NCBI GenBank assembly: GCA_035295745.1
Contig: DATGIL010000003.1
Span: 1 to 64,000 of the forward strand
DNA: 64,000 nt
Direction of reading: 5' to 3'
From: JAIQFL01 sp035295745
GTDB lineage: Bacteria > Acidobacteriota > Terriglobia > Bryobacterales > Bryobacteraceae
The position numbers and the translations under genes were made by a program. The notes beneath the pieces are model-generated. The model saw nothing but the letters and a program-made list of their open reading frames with translations. It had not been told where the DNA came from and made no database searches. This document shows, one piece after another, positions 1-9,940 of this stretch (the first letter of the stretch is position 1; every line of letters begins with the position of its first letter).

Positions 1-147
1 ACGTATAATACGCCGACACCGCTTTCAACAATTTCTAATGTAAGGGCCGAGCGACGAGATTTAAAAATCCCATTGAGGTCTGCTTTTCCTCTTGTTTTGC
101 CGTTATCGCGCTCTCAACAATGGGATAAAGTCGAGCTCAGACTCAGC

Positions 148-1740
148 TCAGTCTCTGGGAGTGTTCCGTTCGCCAGCCACACGGTGCTGCCAGAGTGAAA
201 GCCCTTTGGCAATGCTTCTCTCCAACCACGGATCGAATCGCATCTGTGCCTGGGAGGGCTCTTCCTGGTAATTAATCTGGAAGAATTCGTCGCAAGCGGG
301 TGTTGGGTCTTCGGACTCCGTGTCCAGGAATGCGGAGACGGCCAGGATGCCACGGTACATCGTCCCCAGGCCGTGAAACGACACCACCAAGTGGGTCTCG
401 CGCGGCGTCTTCAGCGTCAACCAGGCTGATTGATTTTGTTCCGCTGTGTTCGCCGAATAGTGCAGATCCCTGGCGACCTCCAGAATTTGGCCGTCCCAAT
501 TAGGTGTGGACCGGTGGGTCAATTGAAATCGAAAATCCGGCCGCACGGAACCGATCTCTTCCTTCAGGCGCTCTGCCGCATGAACCAATCGGACGCGCGC
601 GCGTTCGAAGAGATACTGGGCAGTCGTTTTCGCCGCCATCCATTCCTTCGGCACAATCTTCCCCATACCGATAAACAGATCGCGAGCCGCCGCCACCGCC
701 GCATCGATGGTCTCGGGCGGCGTGACCCGGTAGCCCAGGTCCAGAGCGGCAAGCAACACACGCTTCTGCACGCTGGTGAATTCGGAAACCAACGGTTCCA
801 AATTCCCCGCGTCTGCCTGTTCCAGTGCATCGATGTACCGAGCTTTGTCGGCGGATCGAATCACCAGCGGAAACCACCGCGCTTTAATGAACACCAGGCT
901 CGCTATCGCTCGCGCTACTCGTCCATTTCCATCTTCAAACGGATGAATTTGCGTGAATCGATGGTGCAGCCAGGCGGTCTCCACCTCCGGCGGAACCCCG
1001 CGTGTCGTATGCTCCTCGTGCATCTGAATCATGCGGTCCATTTCCGAGGCCACGTGTTCGGGAGGGCAATACTCGTAGACCGACCCATCCTCACGGCCTG
1101 GGGTTGTTGGGCGTCGTTTTGTATGCGCCTCTGCGGAGCTCCTTCTCGTACAATTGGCCGAACTGATCCAGGACTGTGACCTTCTCCTGATGCCGCAGAA
1201 GGGCAGCGTGCAATTCTCTGATGTATCCGGTTGTCAACCTGCGGTCGCCCCTGACAAAATCGAAGAGCCGGTCCAACACTTCGGCTTGAGCCTGGATCAC
1301 GAGCGCGACGTGCTCCGGACTCATCCTTCCTGGTTGATGCGGAATGAAGCTGGCATTGATCCCGTGCTCAATCAGAGTCTGCGTGACGCCTCGATCCAGC
1401 ACATAAACGCCCTCGATGGCACCAGTTTCGATAGCCCACTCTCGTTTGATCTGCAGATTGAACTCGTCGATTGTTCGCTGATCCGCTAATCGGCTCCCAT
1501 CTCAGAGATCCCGACGGCGGACCAGCCGTCACCCTCCGGCGAAGTCAGTTTCGCGTGGAGAAGAGAATGCTCCCATCCGGGGCTCGCCGCGAGCGCCTCT
1601 CGCTCACGGTATTGGCCGATGATTCCGAGTTTTGCGTCAACCCGATCGCCTCTCGCCCGAACTTCAGGCCGGCGCGCGATCCAGCCGCAATCCGGGTGGT
1701 GCGTCTTGGAGATGTCGCCGTAGGAATCGAGGCATAGTGA
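148..1740 (-). pseudogene. Fic family protein (AMPylase-type), frameshifted
   Basis: Three reading frames read as one Fic protein. The 3' piece (148-1053, frame open to about 1090) carries the Fic core HPFEDGNGRVAR near 915-945, which in this family binds a nucleotide and usually transfers AMP to a hydroxyl side chain. The piece upstream (1091 to about 1480) reads TIDEFNLQIKREWAIETGAIEGVY and then a Fic N-terminal helical region ending KTTPNNP. The 5' piece (1486 to about 1735) reads RARGDRVDAKLGIIGQ and SPGWEH, as in related long Fic proteins. Joining them needs one inserted base near 1487 and one deleted base near 1097, so the two shifts compensate. No ATG, GTG or TTG start lies in frame between about 1486 and 1790, so the 5' end may be damaged too. 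A decayed gene is likely. Sequencing error at both sites is the alternative. Confidence 0.72.
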
Positions 1741-1773
1741 ACGGAAGCGCCAGAAAACTCGTACGCTGGGACG

Positions 1774-3555
1774 ATGACTTGTGCCGACGTCTTGCTCGCG
1801 TACCAACAGCGAATCGAACAAATCAACGCCCTGGTTGCTCGTCTCGAACTGAGACAAGGAACCGCGCTTGCAGTGCTGGTTCTGACGGTCGCGACGGCTG
1901 CCGTCTTTTCCTTCTTCGCGTTTTCCCGCCGCGCATTGCCAGTTTGGTATCCACCGCTGACTCTGCCAGTGGCCGTGGTTTCGCTACGCAAGTACAGCCG
2001 TCAACGGTTGCAGCTTTCCCGCTTTTTTCGGCTTCGCCGGTTTTACGGCCACGGCGTGGAGCGGCTGGAGGATCGTTGGATCGACAATGGGATTTCGGGG
2101 AAAGAGTTCGAAAAGCCGAATCACATCTACGCCGCAGACCTGAATCTCTTCGGGCGCGGGTCGCTGTTCCAACGCCTCTGTACCGCGCGTACTCATCTCG
2201 GGTGCGAACGCCTCGCTCACTACCTGCAGGAACCTGTTGGACGCGAGGAAGTCCTCAGGCGTCAAGCTGCCGTGCGCGAACTAGCGGGACGCACCGATTT
2301 GCGGGAAAAACTGGCGATCCTCGGACGTTACGATTTCGAACAGTCGCGATGGCAGACCTTCATGGAATGGCTGGATTCCCCACCCGCGCAGTTCGAGCCC
2401 TGGCTGCGCCTCGCAACATTGATTGGCAGCACCGTGCTCGGCGCGCTCTCCCTGGTAGTTGCGGCTCATCCTCCGATCTGGCCGGTGCTCCTGCCGGCCA
2501 TCTGGCGAGTCGCAGCGGCGAATGCGCTTGTGGGCCTTTGGCTGCAGAAGCGTGTCCGCCGTGTGCTCAAGGCGGCGGCTCCCGTTGCGAGCGAGATCGC
2601 TCTCATGCGGGAAGGTCTCAAGTTGCTTGCCGGCGAGCAATTCGTCTCGCCGAAACTGGTCGAGCTGACCACACGAGCGGCCCCGGCGGACGACGGCATT
2701 CGTCGTTTGAAGCCTTGGCTAACAATCCTGGAAGAGCGCACCAAGGATTGGTTCTATCTGCCGTCACTTTGGCTTCTGATGGGTACCCAAGCTGCTCTCG
2801 CCGTGGAATCGTGGCGCCTTCGCCACCGGCGGGATTTGCGGAACTGGCTGGACGCCTGGGCCGAGTTTGAGGCTCTCAATTCGCTGGCGTGCTACGCACA
2901 CGAGAGTCCGGAAGACTGCTGGCCCGTCGTAGAGGAGGGCGGCGCCTGTTTCCACGCGGAAGCGCTGGGTCATCCGCTCATCCCGCGCGAGATTTGCGTT
3001 CGCAATGATGTCACTCTTGGTGATGCGTACCGATTCTGTGTCCTGAGCGGATCGAACATGTCCGGCAAAAGCACGCTCCTGAGATGCATCGGCACGACGG
3101 CAGTTCTCGCCTTCGCCGGGGCGCCGGTTCGCGGCCGCTCGCTTCGGATCGCGCTGATGCGGATTGGCGCATCCGTCGCGATCGCGGACTCACTTGCAGA
3201 AGGCAAGTCGAAGTTCCTCGCGGAAGTCGAACGGCTTCGCGAGATTCTGCAAGTCTCCTCCGCAGGCCCCGTGCTCTTTCTGGTAGACGAGATTTTCAGC
3301 GGCACCAATTCACCGGATCGACGGGTAGCGGCGGAAGCCGTTGCCCGAACCCTCGTGGAGCGCGGCGCGATTGGCGCTATCTCCACACACGATATCGCGC
3401 TCGCTGCAATCGCCGTGCACCAGGGTGCAAATCTGCACATGGGCAGCCGCGAAAATGCCTCGAGTCCCCTCAATTTCGACTACACACTCAAGCCGGGTAT
3501 CACCACCGAGTCGAGCGCATTGGCGATTGCCCGCATGGTCGGTGTTCCCGTGTGA
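1774..3555 (+). CDS. MutS-like ATPase with N-terminal membrane helices
   Basis: A 593-residue protein with a C-terminal MutS ATPase domain. It has Walker A GSNMSGKST at about residues 426-434, Walker B LFLVDEIFSGTNS near 500-510, and a STHD switch motif near 535. The N-terminal quarter has hydrophobic segments at about residues 31-50 and 55-70, and another hydrophobic pair lies near residues 205-250. The mismatch-recognition and connector domains of true MutS are absent, as are the KOW and Smr parts of MutS2. This matches the short MutS-related proteins found in Acidobacteria and Bacteroidetes, whose role is not established. The start ATG lies about 35 bases from the inferred 5' end of the divergent Fic remnant. 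A role in DNA repair is inferred from the ATPase only, and membrane attachment would be unusual for it. Confidence 0.85.
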   Translation: MTCADVLLAYQQRIEQINALVARLELRQGTALAVLVLTVATAAVFSFFAFSRRALPVWYPPLTLPVAVVSLRKYSRQRLQLSRFFRLRRFYGHGVERLEDRWIDNGISGKEFEKPNHIYAADLNLFGRGSLFQRLCTARTHLGCERLAHYLQEPVGREEVLRRQAAVRELAGRTDLREKLAILGRYDFEQSRWQTFMEWLDSPPAQFEPWLRLATLIGSTVLGALSLVVAAHPPIWPVLLPAIWRVAAANALVGLWLQKRVRRVLKAAAPVASEIALMREGLKLLAGEQFVSPKLVELTTRAAPADDGIRRLKPWLTILEERTKDWFYLPSLWLLMGTQAALAVESWRLRHRRDLRNWLDAWAEFEALNSLACYAHESPEDCWPVVEEGGACFHAEALGHPLIPREICVRNDVTLGDAYRFCVLSGSNMSGKSTLLRCIGTTAVLAFAGAPVRGRSLRIALMRIGASVAIADSLAEGKSKFLAEVERLREILQVSSAGPVLFLVDEIFSGTNSPDRRVAAEAVARTLVERGAIGAISTHDIALAAIAVHQGANLHMGSRENASSPLNFDYTLKPGITTESSALAIARMVGVPV

Positions 3556-3592
3556 GCGCCTGCGCAAGTACCCGTCGCCACCTGTTGCTGTT

Positions 3593-3823
3593 CTACTTCG
3601 ATTGCTTGTCCTGATGGCGCTCGCGTTGGTGGTGGCGTAGCTCCCCGCGCACGGCGCGTAACGAGTTCTCGGCGATACTGATCTCTCGCGAGAGGATTTC
3701 CTCGGTGTTGCGATCGTCCTTCCCGCGCGCGTCTGCGTGCTTTCCTACCAACGTATGGTGATTCTCGGTAGCCGCGGAGTACAACCGCCAGAGCGCATCG
3801 CACACCGGACAGGATTCAGGCAC
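3593..3823 (-). CDS. small CxxC-motif protein, function unknown
   Basis: A 76-residue protein starting at GTG with MPESCPVCDALWRLY. The single CPVC motif near the N terminus could bind a metal with a second chain or be redox active. The rest is highly charged and helical, rich in Arg, His, Glu and Asp. It is convergent with the MutS-like gene, with 37 bases between stops. Coding potential is judged from composition and from the CxxC start. No family is recognised with certainty. Confidence 0.5.
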   Translation of the reverse strand: MPESCPVCDALWRLYSAATENHHTLVGKHADARGKDDRNTEEILSREISIAENSLRAVRGELRHHQRERHQDKQSK

Positions 3824-4001
3824 GCCTCATTCTACTGCGCGATCTTGGCAGCGGTCTGTGAGTTGTGAGGCAGAAAACAAAAAATAACGTCGTTCGTAAA
3901 CGAACAAGTGGTCGTCTAAAGTCCGCCTTCACGACGGTCAGACTTCGGTCGACCGCCTCGAAGGCGAAAAGCCGGGCTTGCATGCCGAGGCAAGTCCTGC
4001 T

Positions 4002-4970
4002 TCAGTTTTCCGTGGGCATTTTCTCGACGTGATCGATCACCAGATGCTCGACTGGCGACTTGCGCGCATCCAGTTTGAGCCCGAGTTGTTGCACAGTATT
4101 GAAGACCGACCCGCCCGTCGGGTCCGCGGCATCTGCCGGTCCGCTTCCCGCCGCGCCACCAGCGCCCGCAGGCACATTCGCTCCGGCCTTCCTCGCCAGA
4201 GCCATCAACTCTTCCATAGGAATGTCGATTGCCACCTGGTAGAAGCCCTTCAGGTCAGTTTGATCGACTACCGGGCGGTCCACCATAGGGGTCAGCATTT
4301 CGGCGAACATCGCCATCGAAATCCGGCTATTCTCGATGCGCATCGACTTACCGTCCGGCCCCATCGACATCTTCTGCTTACCGCCCTGGCCGTCAGTTAC
4401 CTCTGCGCCCTTACCGGTAGTCGTGACGCTCACCTGACTGCTGCCGGTGCTTGGTGGAGGCGCGGGCCCGCCGTCCGACGATGCCGCTGGAGCCACAGGG
4501 AGCGGCTCGGCTTCTTTCATCTTCGGTCCACCCTTGGCGACCACCAGCGCATAGACCGAGTGTTCCTTCGTCTCGCGGTGAATCGTTAATTTGAATCTCT
4601 CCGCGAGCAGCGACCGAAGCATCTCAGGGACCTGATCCTTATTGGTCCCTTCGGGCATTTTGGCCATCACGTCGAAGCGCTGAGCGCTCAACGCCGTGAG
4701 CCAATCTGGACCCGAGATTTGATAGTTCTTCACGTCGTAAGCCTTGGCGATCAGAGCCGCGATCGAGAAGTTTCCAATGTCGACCCGCGACGCGTCGATC
4801 TTCATTCCGGCGTGAAGGGGCTTTCCAGACGCGATAGCAACCGGATCGATGGGGGGCGACGGCTTAATGGTAGCGACTTCGAACGACAACGGAGCCGCCG
4901 GAGTTTGGCCGAACGCCGTGGCGGCAATCGCCAACAAGACACCGCTCATCAGGGGAAAGATTTTGGACAT
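4002..4970 (-). CDS. secreted TIGR03435 family protein
   Basis: A 322-residue protein with a signal peptide (about residues 1-21, cleavage near AFGQ). The family signature follows directly: SFEVATIKPSPP, then GPDWL, RFDVMAKMPEG, LLAERFKLTIHRETKE and YALVVAKGGPKM. TIGR03435 is a large paralogous family of extracytoplasmic proteins in Solibacter-type Acidobacteria, with no known function. The middle (about residues 165-215) is a Pro/Ser/Gly-rich linker. The C-terminal part reads RPVVDQTDLKGFYQVAIDIP, typical of the family, and the protein ends EHLVIDHVEKMPTEN. The gene stands alone, and this family is a useful taxonomic marker. Confidence 0.93.
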   Translation of the reverse strand: MSKIFPLMSGVLLAIAATAFGQTPAAPLSFEVATIKPSPPIDPVAIASGKPLHAGMKIDASRVDIGNFSIAALIAKAYDVKNYQISGPDWLTALSAQRFDVMAKMPEGTNKDQVPEMLRSLLAERFKLTIHRETKEHSVYALVVAKGGPKMKEAEPLPVAPAASSDGGPAPPPSTGSSQVSVTTTGKGAEVTDGQGGKQKMSMGPDGKSMRIENSRISMAMFAEMLTPMVDRPVVDQTDLKGFYQVAIDIPMEELMALARKAGANVPAGAGGAAGSGPADAADPTGGSVFNTVQQLGLKLDARKSPVEHLVIDHVEKMPTEN

Positions 4971-5079
4971 ATCAAATTCAATCTTTCTATTCAGTCTATA
5001 CGGAATTTAAGCACTACGCCACAGTGGTGCTTAGCTTACCGCTGCGGGCGCGCACAATGAGAAGACGAACGACAAGGCT

Positions 5080-5352
5080 TTAAATAAACGCCATGGTTTT
5101 AACGCCGGATATATCGAAACGTTTGCGGCACCGCAGGTTCTTGCACGCTACCTTGTCGTCCATCAAGACCATGTAGCTTTGAGCCTTCTGAAACTTGGCG
5201 CGGTCCCGTTCGTCGCCGCCCTGCGGTATGCGGTCCTTCTTCTTGCGGACCACCCAGCGTAAGTCGTAACTCTCGGCGCTGTGGCAGTACGGGCAGTTCA
5301 GCGTCGCTGGTTTGGTGGTCGAAGATTCGCTATAAAACGAGCGCTCATCCAT
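5080..5352 (-). CDS. small zinc-ribbon-like protein, function unknown
   Basis: A 90-residue protein with two cysteine pairs, CPYC at residues 20-23 and CKNLRC near residues 69-74, separated by a basic stretch (VVRKKKDR). The spacing fits a zinc ribbon, so a metal-binding or nucleic-acid-binding role is possible but not shown. It lies 6 bases downstream of the citrate synthase gene on the same strand and is probably co-transcribed with it. Its family is not recognised. Confidence 0.65.
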   Translation of the reverse strand: MDERSFYSESSTTKPATLNCPYCHSAESYDLRWVVRKKKDRIPQGGDERDRAKFQKAQSYMVLMDDKVACKNLRCRKRFDISGVKTMAFI

Positions 5353-5358
5353 GGGTCG

Positions 5359-6480
5359 TCACCGTTCTCCGATGGGAATCCACGTCTGCCCGTCAGGATT
5401 GCCTTTGTACTCGGCGCGGGGACGGATGAGACGGTTGTTGCGGTACTGCTCCAATACGTGAGCAGTCCAGCCAGACATGCGGCTTACCGCGAAGATCGGA
5501 GTGAACAGATCGATCGGAATGCCCAGCGAATAGTAGGTGGAAGCGGAATAGAAGTCGACGTTCGGATCGAGGCCCTTGATCGATTTCACCGTCTCTTCCA
5601 TGCGCTTCGAGAGGCGGTAGAGTTTCTCGTGACCGGTTCGTCTGCCGAGTTCCTCGGAAAGCACGCGGAGGTGCGTCGCGCGGGGATCCTCCGTGCGGTA
5701 AACGCGGTGGCCGAAGCCCGGAATCTTCACCTTTCGGGCCAGCGTGTTCTTGACCCGCTCGACCGCCGCGTCCTCATCGCCGAGATCGAGCAGCCACTTG
5801 ATCACATCCTGATTGGCGCCGCCATGCAGCGGCCCTTTCAGGGCGCCGATTCCGCTGGTGACCGAAGAGTAAATGTCCGACAGAGTTGCCGCGGTCACAC
5901 GTGCCGCGAAGGTGGACGCGTTCAGTTCGTGATCGGCATGGAGCACCATCGCCACGTCGAACGCGCGCTCCATCACGTCGTCCGGCTTCTTGCCGGTCAA
6001 AGTGTAGAGGAAATTCGCGGAGAACCCCAGATTCGGGTCGCCAGGGATGATCGGCTGGCCTTTGCGGAGACGGTCGAAGCCGCTGACGATGTTCGCGGTC
6101 TGCGCCATGAGCCTGACGGCTTTGCGATGATTGGCCTCCGCCGACATGTCCTGCGCGTCGGGATCATAAAGCCCTAACATGGAGACAGCGGTACGCAGTA
6201 CATCCATGGAATTGCTGCTGGTGACCGACTTCAGAAAGTCGACGATGGCGCCCGGCAACTCCCGAGCCGCCACCAGGCCCTTCTTGAGTTGATCGAGTTC
6301 CGCAGCCTTGGGCAGCCAACCATTCCATAGCAGGAAGATGACTTCTTCGAAACTCGCGTGATCCGCCAGTGTATGAATGTTGAAGCCGCGGTAGCTGAGA
6401 ATGCCCTGATATCCGTCGATGAAACAAATCTCAGATTCGCCCGCAACCACACCTTCCAGACCTGCTATTGACGTTCCCAT
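5359..6480 (-). CDS. gltA: citrate synthase (citrate/2-methylcitrate synthase family)
   Basis: A 373-residue enzyme that condenses acetyl-CoA with oxaloacetate to give citrate, the entry step of the TCA cycle. The catalytic triad is visible: His219 in GPLHGGAN, His258 in GFGHRVY and Asp309 in NVDFYSAS. It has the short bacterial/archaeal length (about 370 residues) and lacks the extra N-terminal domain of the long NADH-regulated E. coli type. A 2-methylcitrate synthase activity cannot be excluded from sequence. It is preceded by a small membrane protein (59-base gap) and followed 6 bases later by a zinc-ribbon-like gene. The chain may extend back to groES. Confidence 0.95.
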   Translation of the reverse strand: MGTSIAGLEGVVAGESEICFIDGYQGILSYRGFNIHTLADHASFEEVIFLLWNGWLPKAAELDQLKKGLVAARELPGAIVDFLKSVTSSNSMDVLRTAVSMLGLYDPDAQDMSAEANHRKAVRLMAQTANIVSGFDRLRKGQPIIPGDPNLGFSANFLYTLTGKKPDDVMERAFDVAMVLHADHELNASTFAARVTAATLSDIYSSVTSGIGALKGPLHGGANQDVIKWLLDLGDEDAAVERVKNTLARKVKIPGFGHRVYRTEDPRATHLRVLSEELGRRTGHEKLYRLSKRMEETVKSIKGLDPNVDFYSASTYYSLGIPIDLFTPIFAVSRMSGWTAHVLEQYRNNRLIRPRAEYKGNPDGQTWIPIGER

Positions 6481-6539
6481 CCGTTTGTTCGCTCCGTCCG
6501 CCTTAAATCTATTGTAAAACGCAAGTTGCAGGCCACACG

Positions 6540-6980
6540 TCAGCGAGGAGCCGGACAGCCGGGCAGTGGGGAATATCCAATTGTCAACTCTTCCCGCTGC
6601 ACCCAGAGCTTTTCTCGCTGGCTTTTGCCGAAATCCACGGTGAGGATCACACCGTTGCCACAGGAGCGGCTTTTCGAAATGCGGAAATCGCTCACGTCCC
6701 GGTGGTCGCTGTCAGGACCCCAATCTTTCATGAACATGTCGTAGGAATAGCCCTTGCGGTCGGATTCCGTTCGCACCCACATGATGTAGGCGTTCTGGTA
6801 ATCCTTCTGCTCCAGCAGGGCGAAGAATCTCTTCACCTGCTGTTCCTGCCGATAGTTGTGAAAGATGAAAAACAGGACTCCGCCGACCACCAACAACGAA
6901 ACCAGGGAGATCACCAGAGTCTTGATGATCTTGATGCGACGCTCTTCGCCTTCGCCATACTTCTCCAAATAGCCGGCCAT
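6540..6980 (-). CDS. single-pass membrane protein, function unknown
   Basis: A 146-residue protein. A charged cytoplasmic N terminus (MAGYLEKYGEGEERRIK) is followed by one membrane helix at about residues 21-43 (VISLVSLLVVGGVLFFIF). The extracytoplasmic domain of about 100 residues begins RQEQQVKRFFALLEQKDYQNAY. That stretch resembles the alpha-helical start of small DUF4878- or NTF2-like secreted domains, in which KDYQNAY marks the first helix, and this is only a guess at the fold. It lies 19 bases downstream of the OmpH-like gene and 59 bases upstream of gltA, in a likely shared transcript. Confidence 0.72.
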   Translation of the reverse strand: MAGYLEKYGEGEERRIKIIKTLVISLVSLLVVGGVLFFIFHNYRQEQQVKRFFALLEQKDYQNAYIMWVRTESDRKGYSYDMFMKDWGPDSDHRDVSDFRISKSRSCGNGVILTVDFGKSQREKLWVQREELTIGYSPLPGCPAPR

Positions 6981-6999
6981 GTACGCCCCCGTTTCCAGA

Positions 7000-7524
7000 T
7001 TACTTCACGGGATAGGCTTTGTCATAGGCGGCGATGGCGTCGTTGGTCAGGTCCAGGGTGGGCTTGAAATAAAGGGTGGTGGAAGTGTCCACAATCAGGT
7101 CGACGCCCTTCTCTTCGGCGAGCTTTTTGACGATATCGGTCATCTTCTGGGAGCTCTTGGACAGCACGTCGTTGCGGTAGTTAGTGGCGTCGGCCTGCAA
7201 GTCCTCCTGCAAGTTCTTCAAGCGGCGTTGTTTATTCGTCCCGGTAGCCTGCAGATCGGCCACCTGCGCGTCGCTCAGCTTGCCGTTACTACCTTGCAAC
7301 TGCTTGGCGAGGTCGGCAATCTCCTTGTCGAGCCGGTCAATCTCATCCTGCCGGGGCTTAAAGGTGGCCTGCATCTGGGCATCGGCCTTCTTGATCTCGG
7401 CCGATTCGAACACGGCGCGCTGCAGGTTGACCACCGCCACCTTGTTTTGGGCGGGTGCCACCTGACTGAGTACAAACAGCGTGGAACAGACCACGAGCGG
7501 CCTGAGTCCCATCCGAAAAGACAT
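7000..7524 (-). CDS. OmpH/Skp-family periplasmic chaperone
   Basis: A 174-residue protein with a signal peptide (about residues 1-25, ending APAQ) and the Skp pattern. A short beta strand KVAVVNLQRAVFES is followed by a long coiled coil (about residues 40-130, rich in Glu, Lys and Gln). It ends in a VDLIVDTSTTLYFKP strand and a DLTNDAIAAYDKAYP tail. Skp proteins trap unfolded outer-membrane proteins in the periplasm. The usual bamA/lpxD neighbours are missing. Here the gene sits between groES (45-base gap) and a membrane-protein gene. A clear Shine-Dalgarno (caggag) precedes the ATG at 7524. Confidence 0.9.
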   Translation of the reverse strand: MSFRMGLRPLVVCSTLFVLSQVAPAQNKVAVVNLQRAVFESAEIKKADAQMQATFKPRQDEIDRLDKEIADLAKQLQGSNGKLSDAQVADLQATGTNKQRRLKNLQEDLQADATNYRNDVLSKSSQKMTDIVKKLAEEKGVDLIVDTSTTLYFKPTLDLTNDAIAAYDKAYPVK

Positions 7525-7569
7525 GAAACAACTCCTGAATTGGTGTGTGTACGTCTAGAGTAGCATAGG

Positions 7570-7857
7570 CTATTCCAGGACGCCGAGGATCTCGTCTTCC
7601 TTCAGAATCAACAACTCTTCGCCATCGACTTTGATCTCGGAACCCGAGTACTTGCCGAACAGAATGCGATCGCCAGCTTTCACTTCCATCGTAGTGCGCT
7701 TGCCGGAGTCCAACAGTTTTCCGCTTCCGACAGCCTTCACCAGTGCCTGTTGTGGCTTCTCTTTCGCGCTGTCGGGAATAATGATGCCGCCACGGCGCTC
7801 TTCGCCGTGATCCAAACGCTTCACGAGGACTCGATCATGTAGAGGACGTAGATCCAT
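7570..7857 (-). CDS. groES: co-chaperonin GroES
   Basis: A 95-residue GroES, the lid of the GroEL folding chamber. It starts MDLRPLHDRVLVKR. The mobile loop is ERRGGIIIPDSAKEKP (about residues 20-35), and the protein ends ILKEDEILGVLE. The ATG at 7857 is preferred over upstream in-frame codons because it gives the normal GroES start. No groEL is adjacent, and no CIRCE operator (TTAGCACTC-N9-GAGTGCTAA) is seen upstream. A TATAAT on the minus strand ends 7 bases before the ATG, so the transcript may have almost no leader. lepA starts divergently 91 bases away. Confidence 0.95.
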   Translation of the reverse strand: MDLRPLHDRVLVKRLDHGEERRGGIIIPDSAKEKPQQALVKAVGSGKLLDSGKRTTMEVKAGDRILFGKYSGSEIKVDGEELLILKEDEILGVLE

Positions 7858-7864
7858 GTCTTTA

Positions 7865-7870
7865 ATTATA
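7865..7870 (-). promoter_or_regulatory. putative -10 hexamer of groES
   Basis: The minus strand reads TATAAT at 7870-7865, with the groES ATG at 7857-7855. Transcription starting about 7 bases after the hexamer would begin at or next to the ATG. No good -35 hexamer and no Shine-Dalgarno are visible. A divergent GATAAT at 7921-7926 could serve lepA. Both are sequence resemblances only. Confidence 0.4.
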
Positions 7871-7948
7871 CAGATTTCAGGCGACGCGCCACGCTGAAGC
7901 AAGCGTCACCGCCCGTGTGGGATAATCGGGAGAGCTTCCCCACACTCG

Positions 7949-9757
<1,809 letters not shown>

Positions 9758-9784
9758 AAAGGAGACGCGCTTCCTCATCCGTAG

Positions 9785-9940
9785 TTACTGGATAGATGAC
9801 GGACCCGTGCCGCTGATGCGCCGGAGGAAGACCGCCAATCCCGTGATCAGCGCGAAAGACTTGTTCGCGAGACCACTCGTGCCCGGCTGTGGAGTCGGAT
9901 ACAAAGTCCCTCCCCCGGAATCTCCTATTTGCGCAAGAAT
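9785..9940 (-). pseudogene. possible 3' remnant of a membrane-anchored protein beside the repeat array
   Basis: Reading the minus strand into the stop at 9785 gives a short open stretch with TPQPGTSGLANKSF, a hydrophobic segment ALITGLAVFL and then RRISGTG. A hydrophobic segment followed by arginines near a C terminus resembles a sorting or anchor tail. The frame runs straight out of the first unit of the 101-bp array and has no clear start or Shine-Dalgarno. This may be the end of a gene whose body was lost when the array formed, or chance. Confidence 0.25.
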
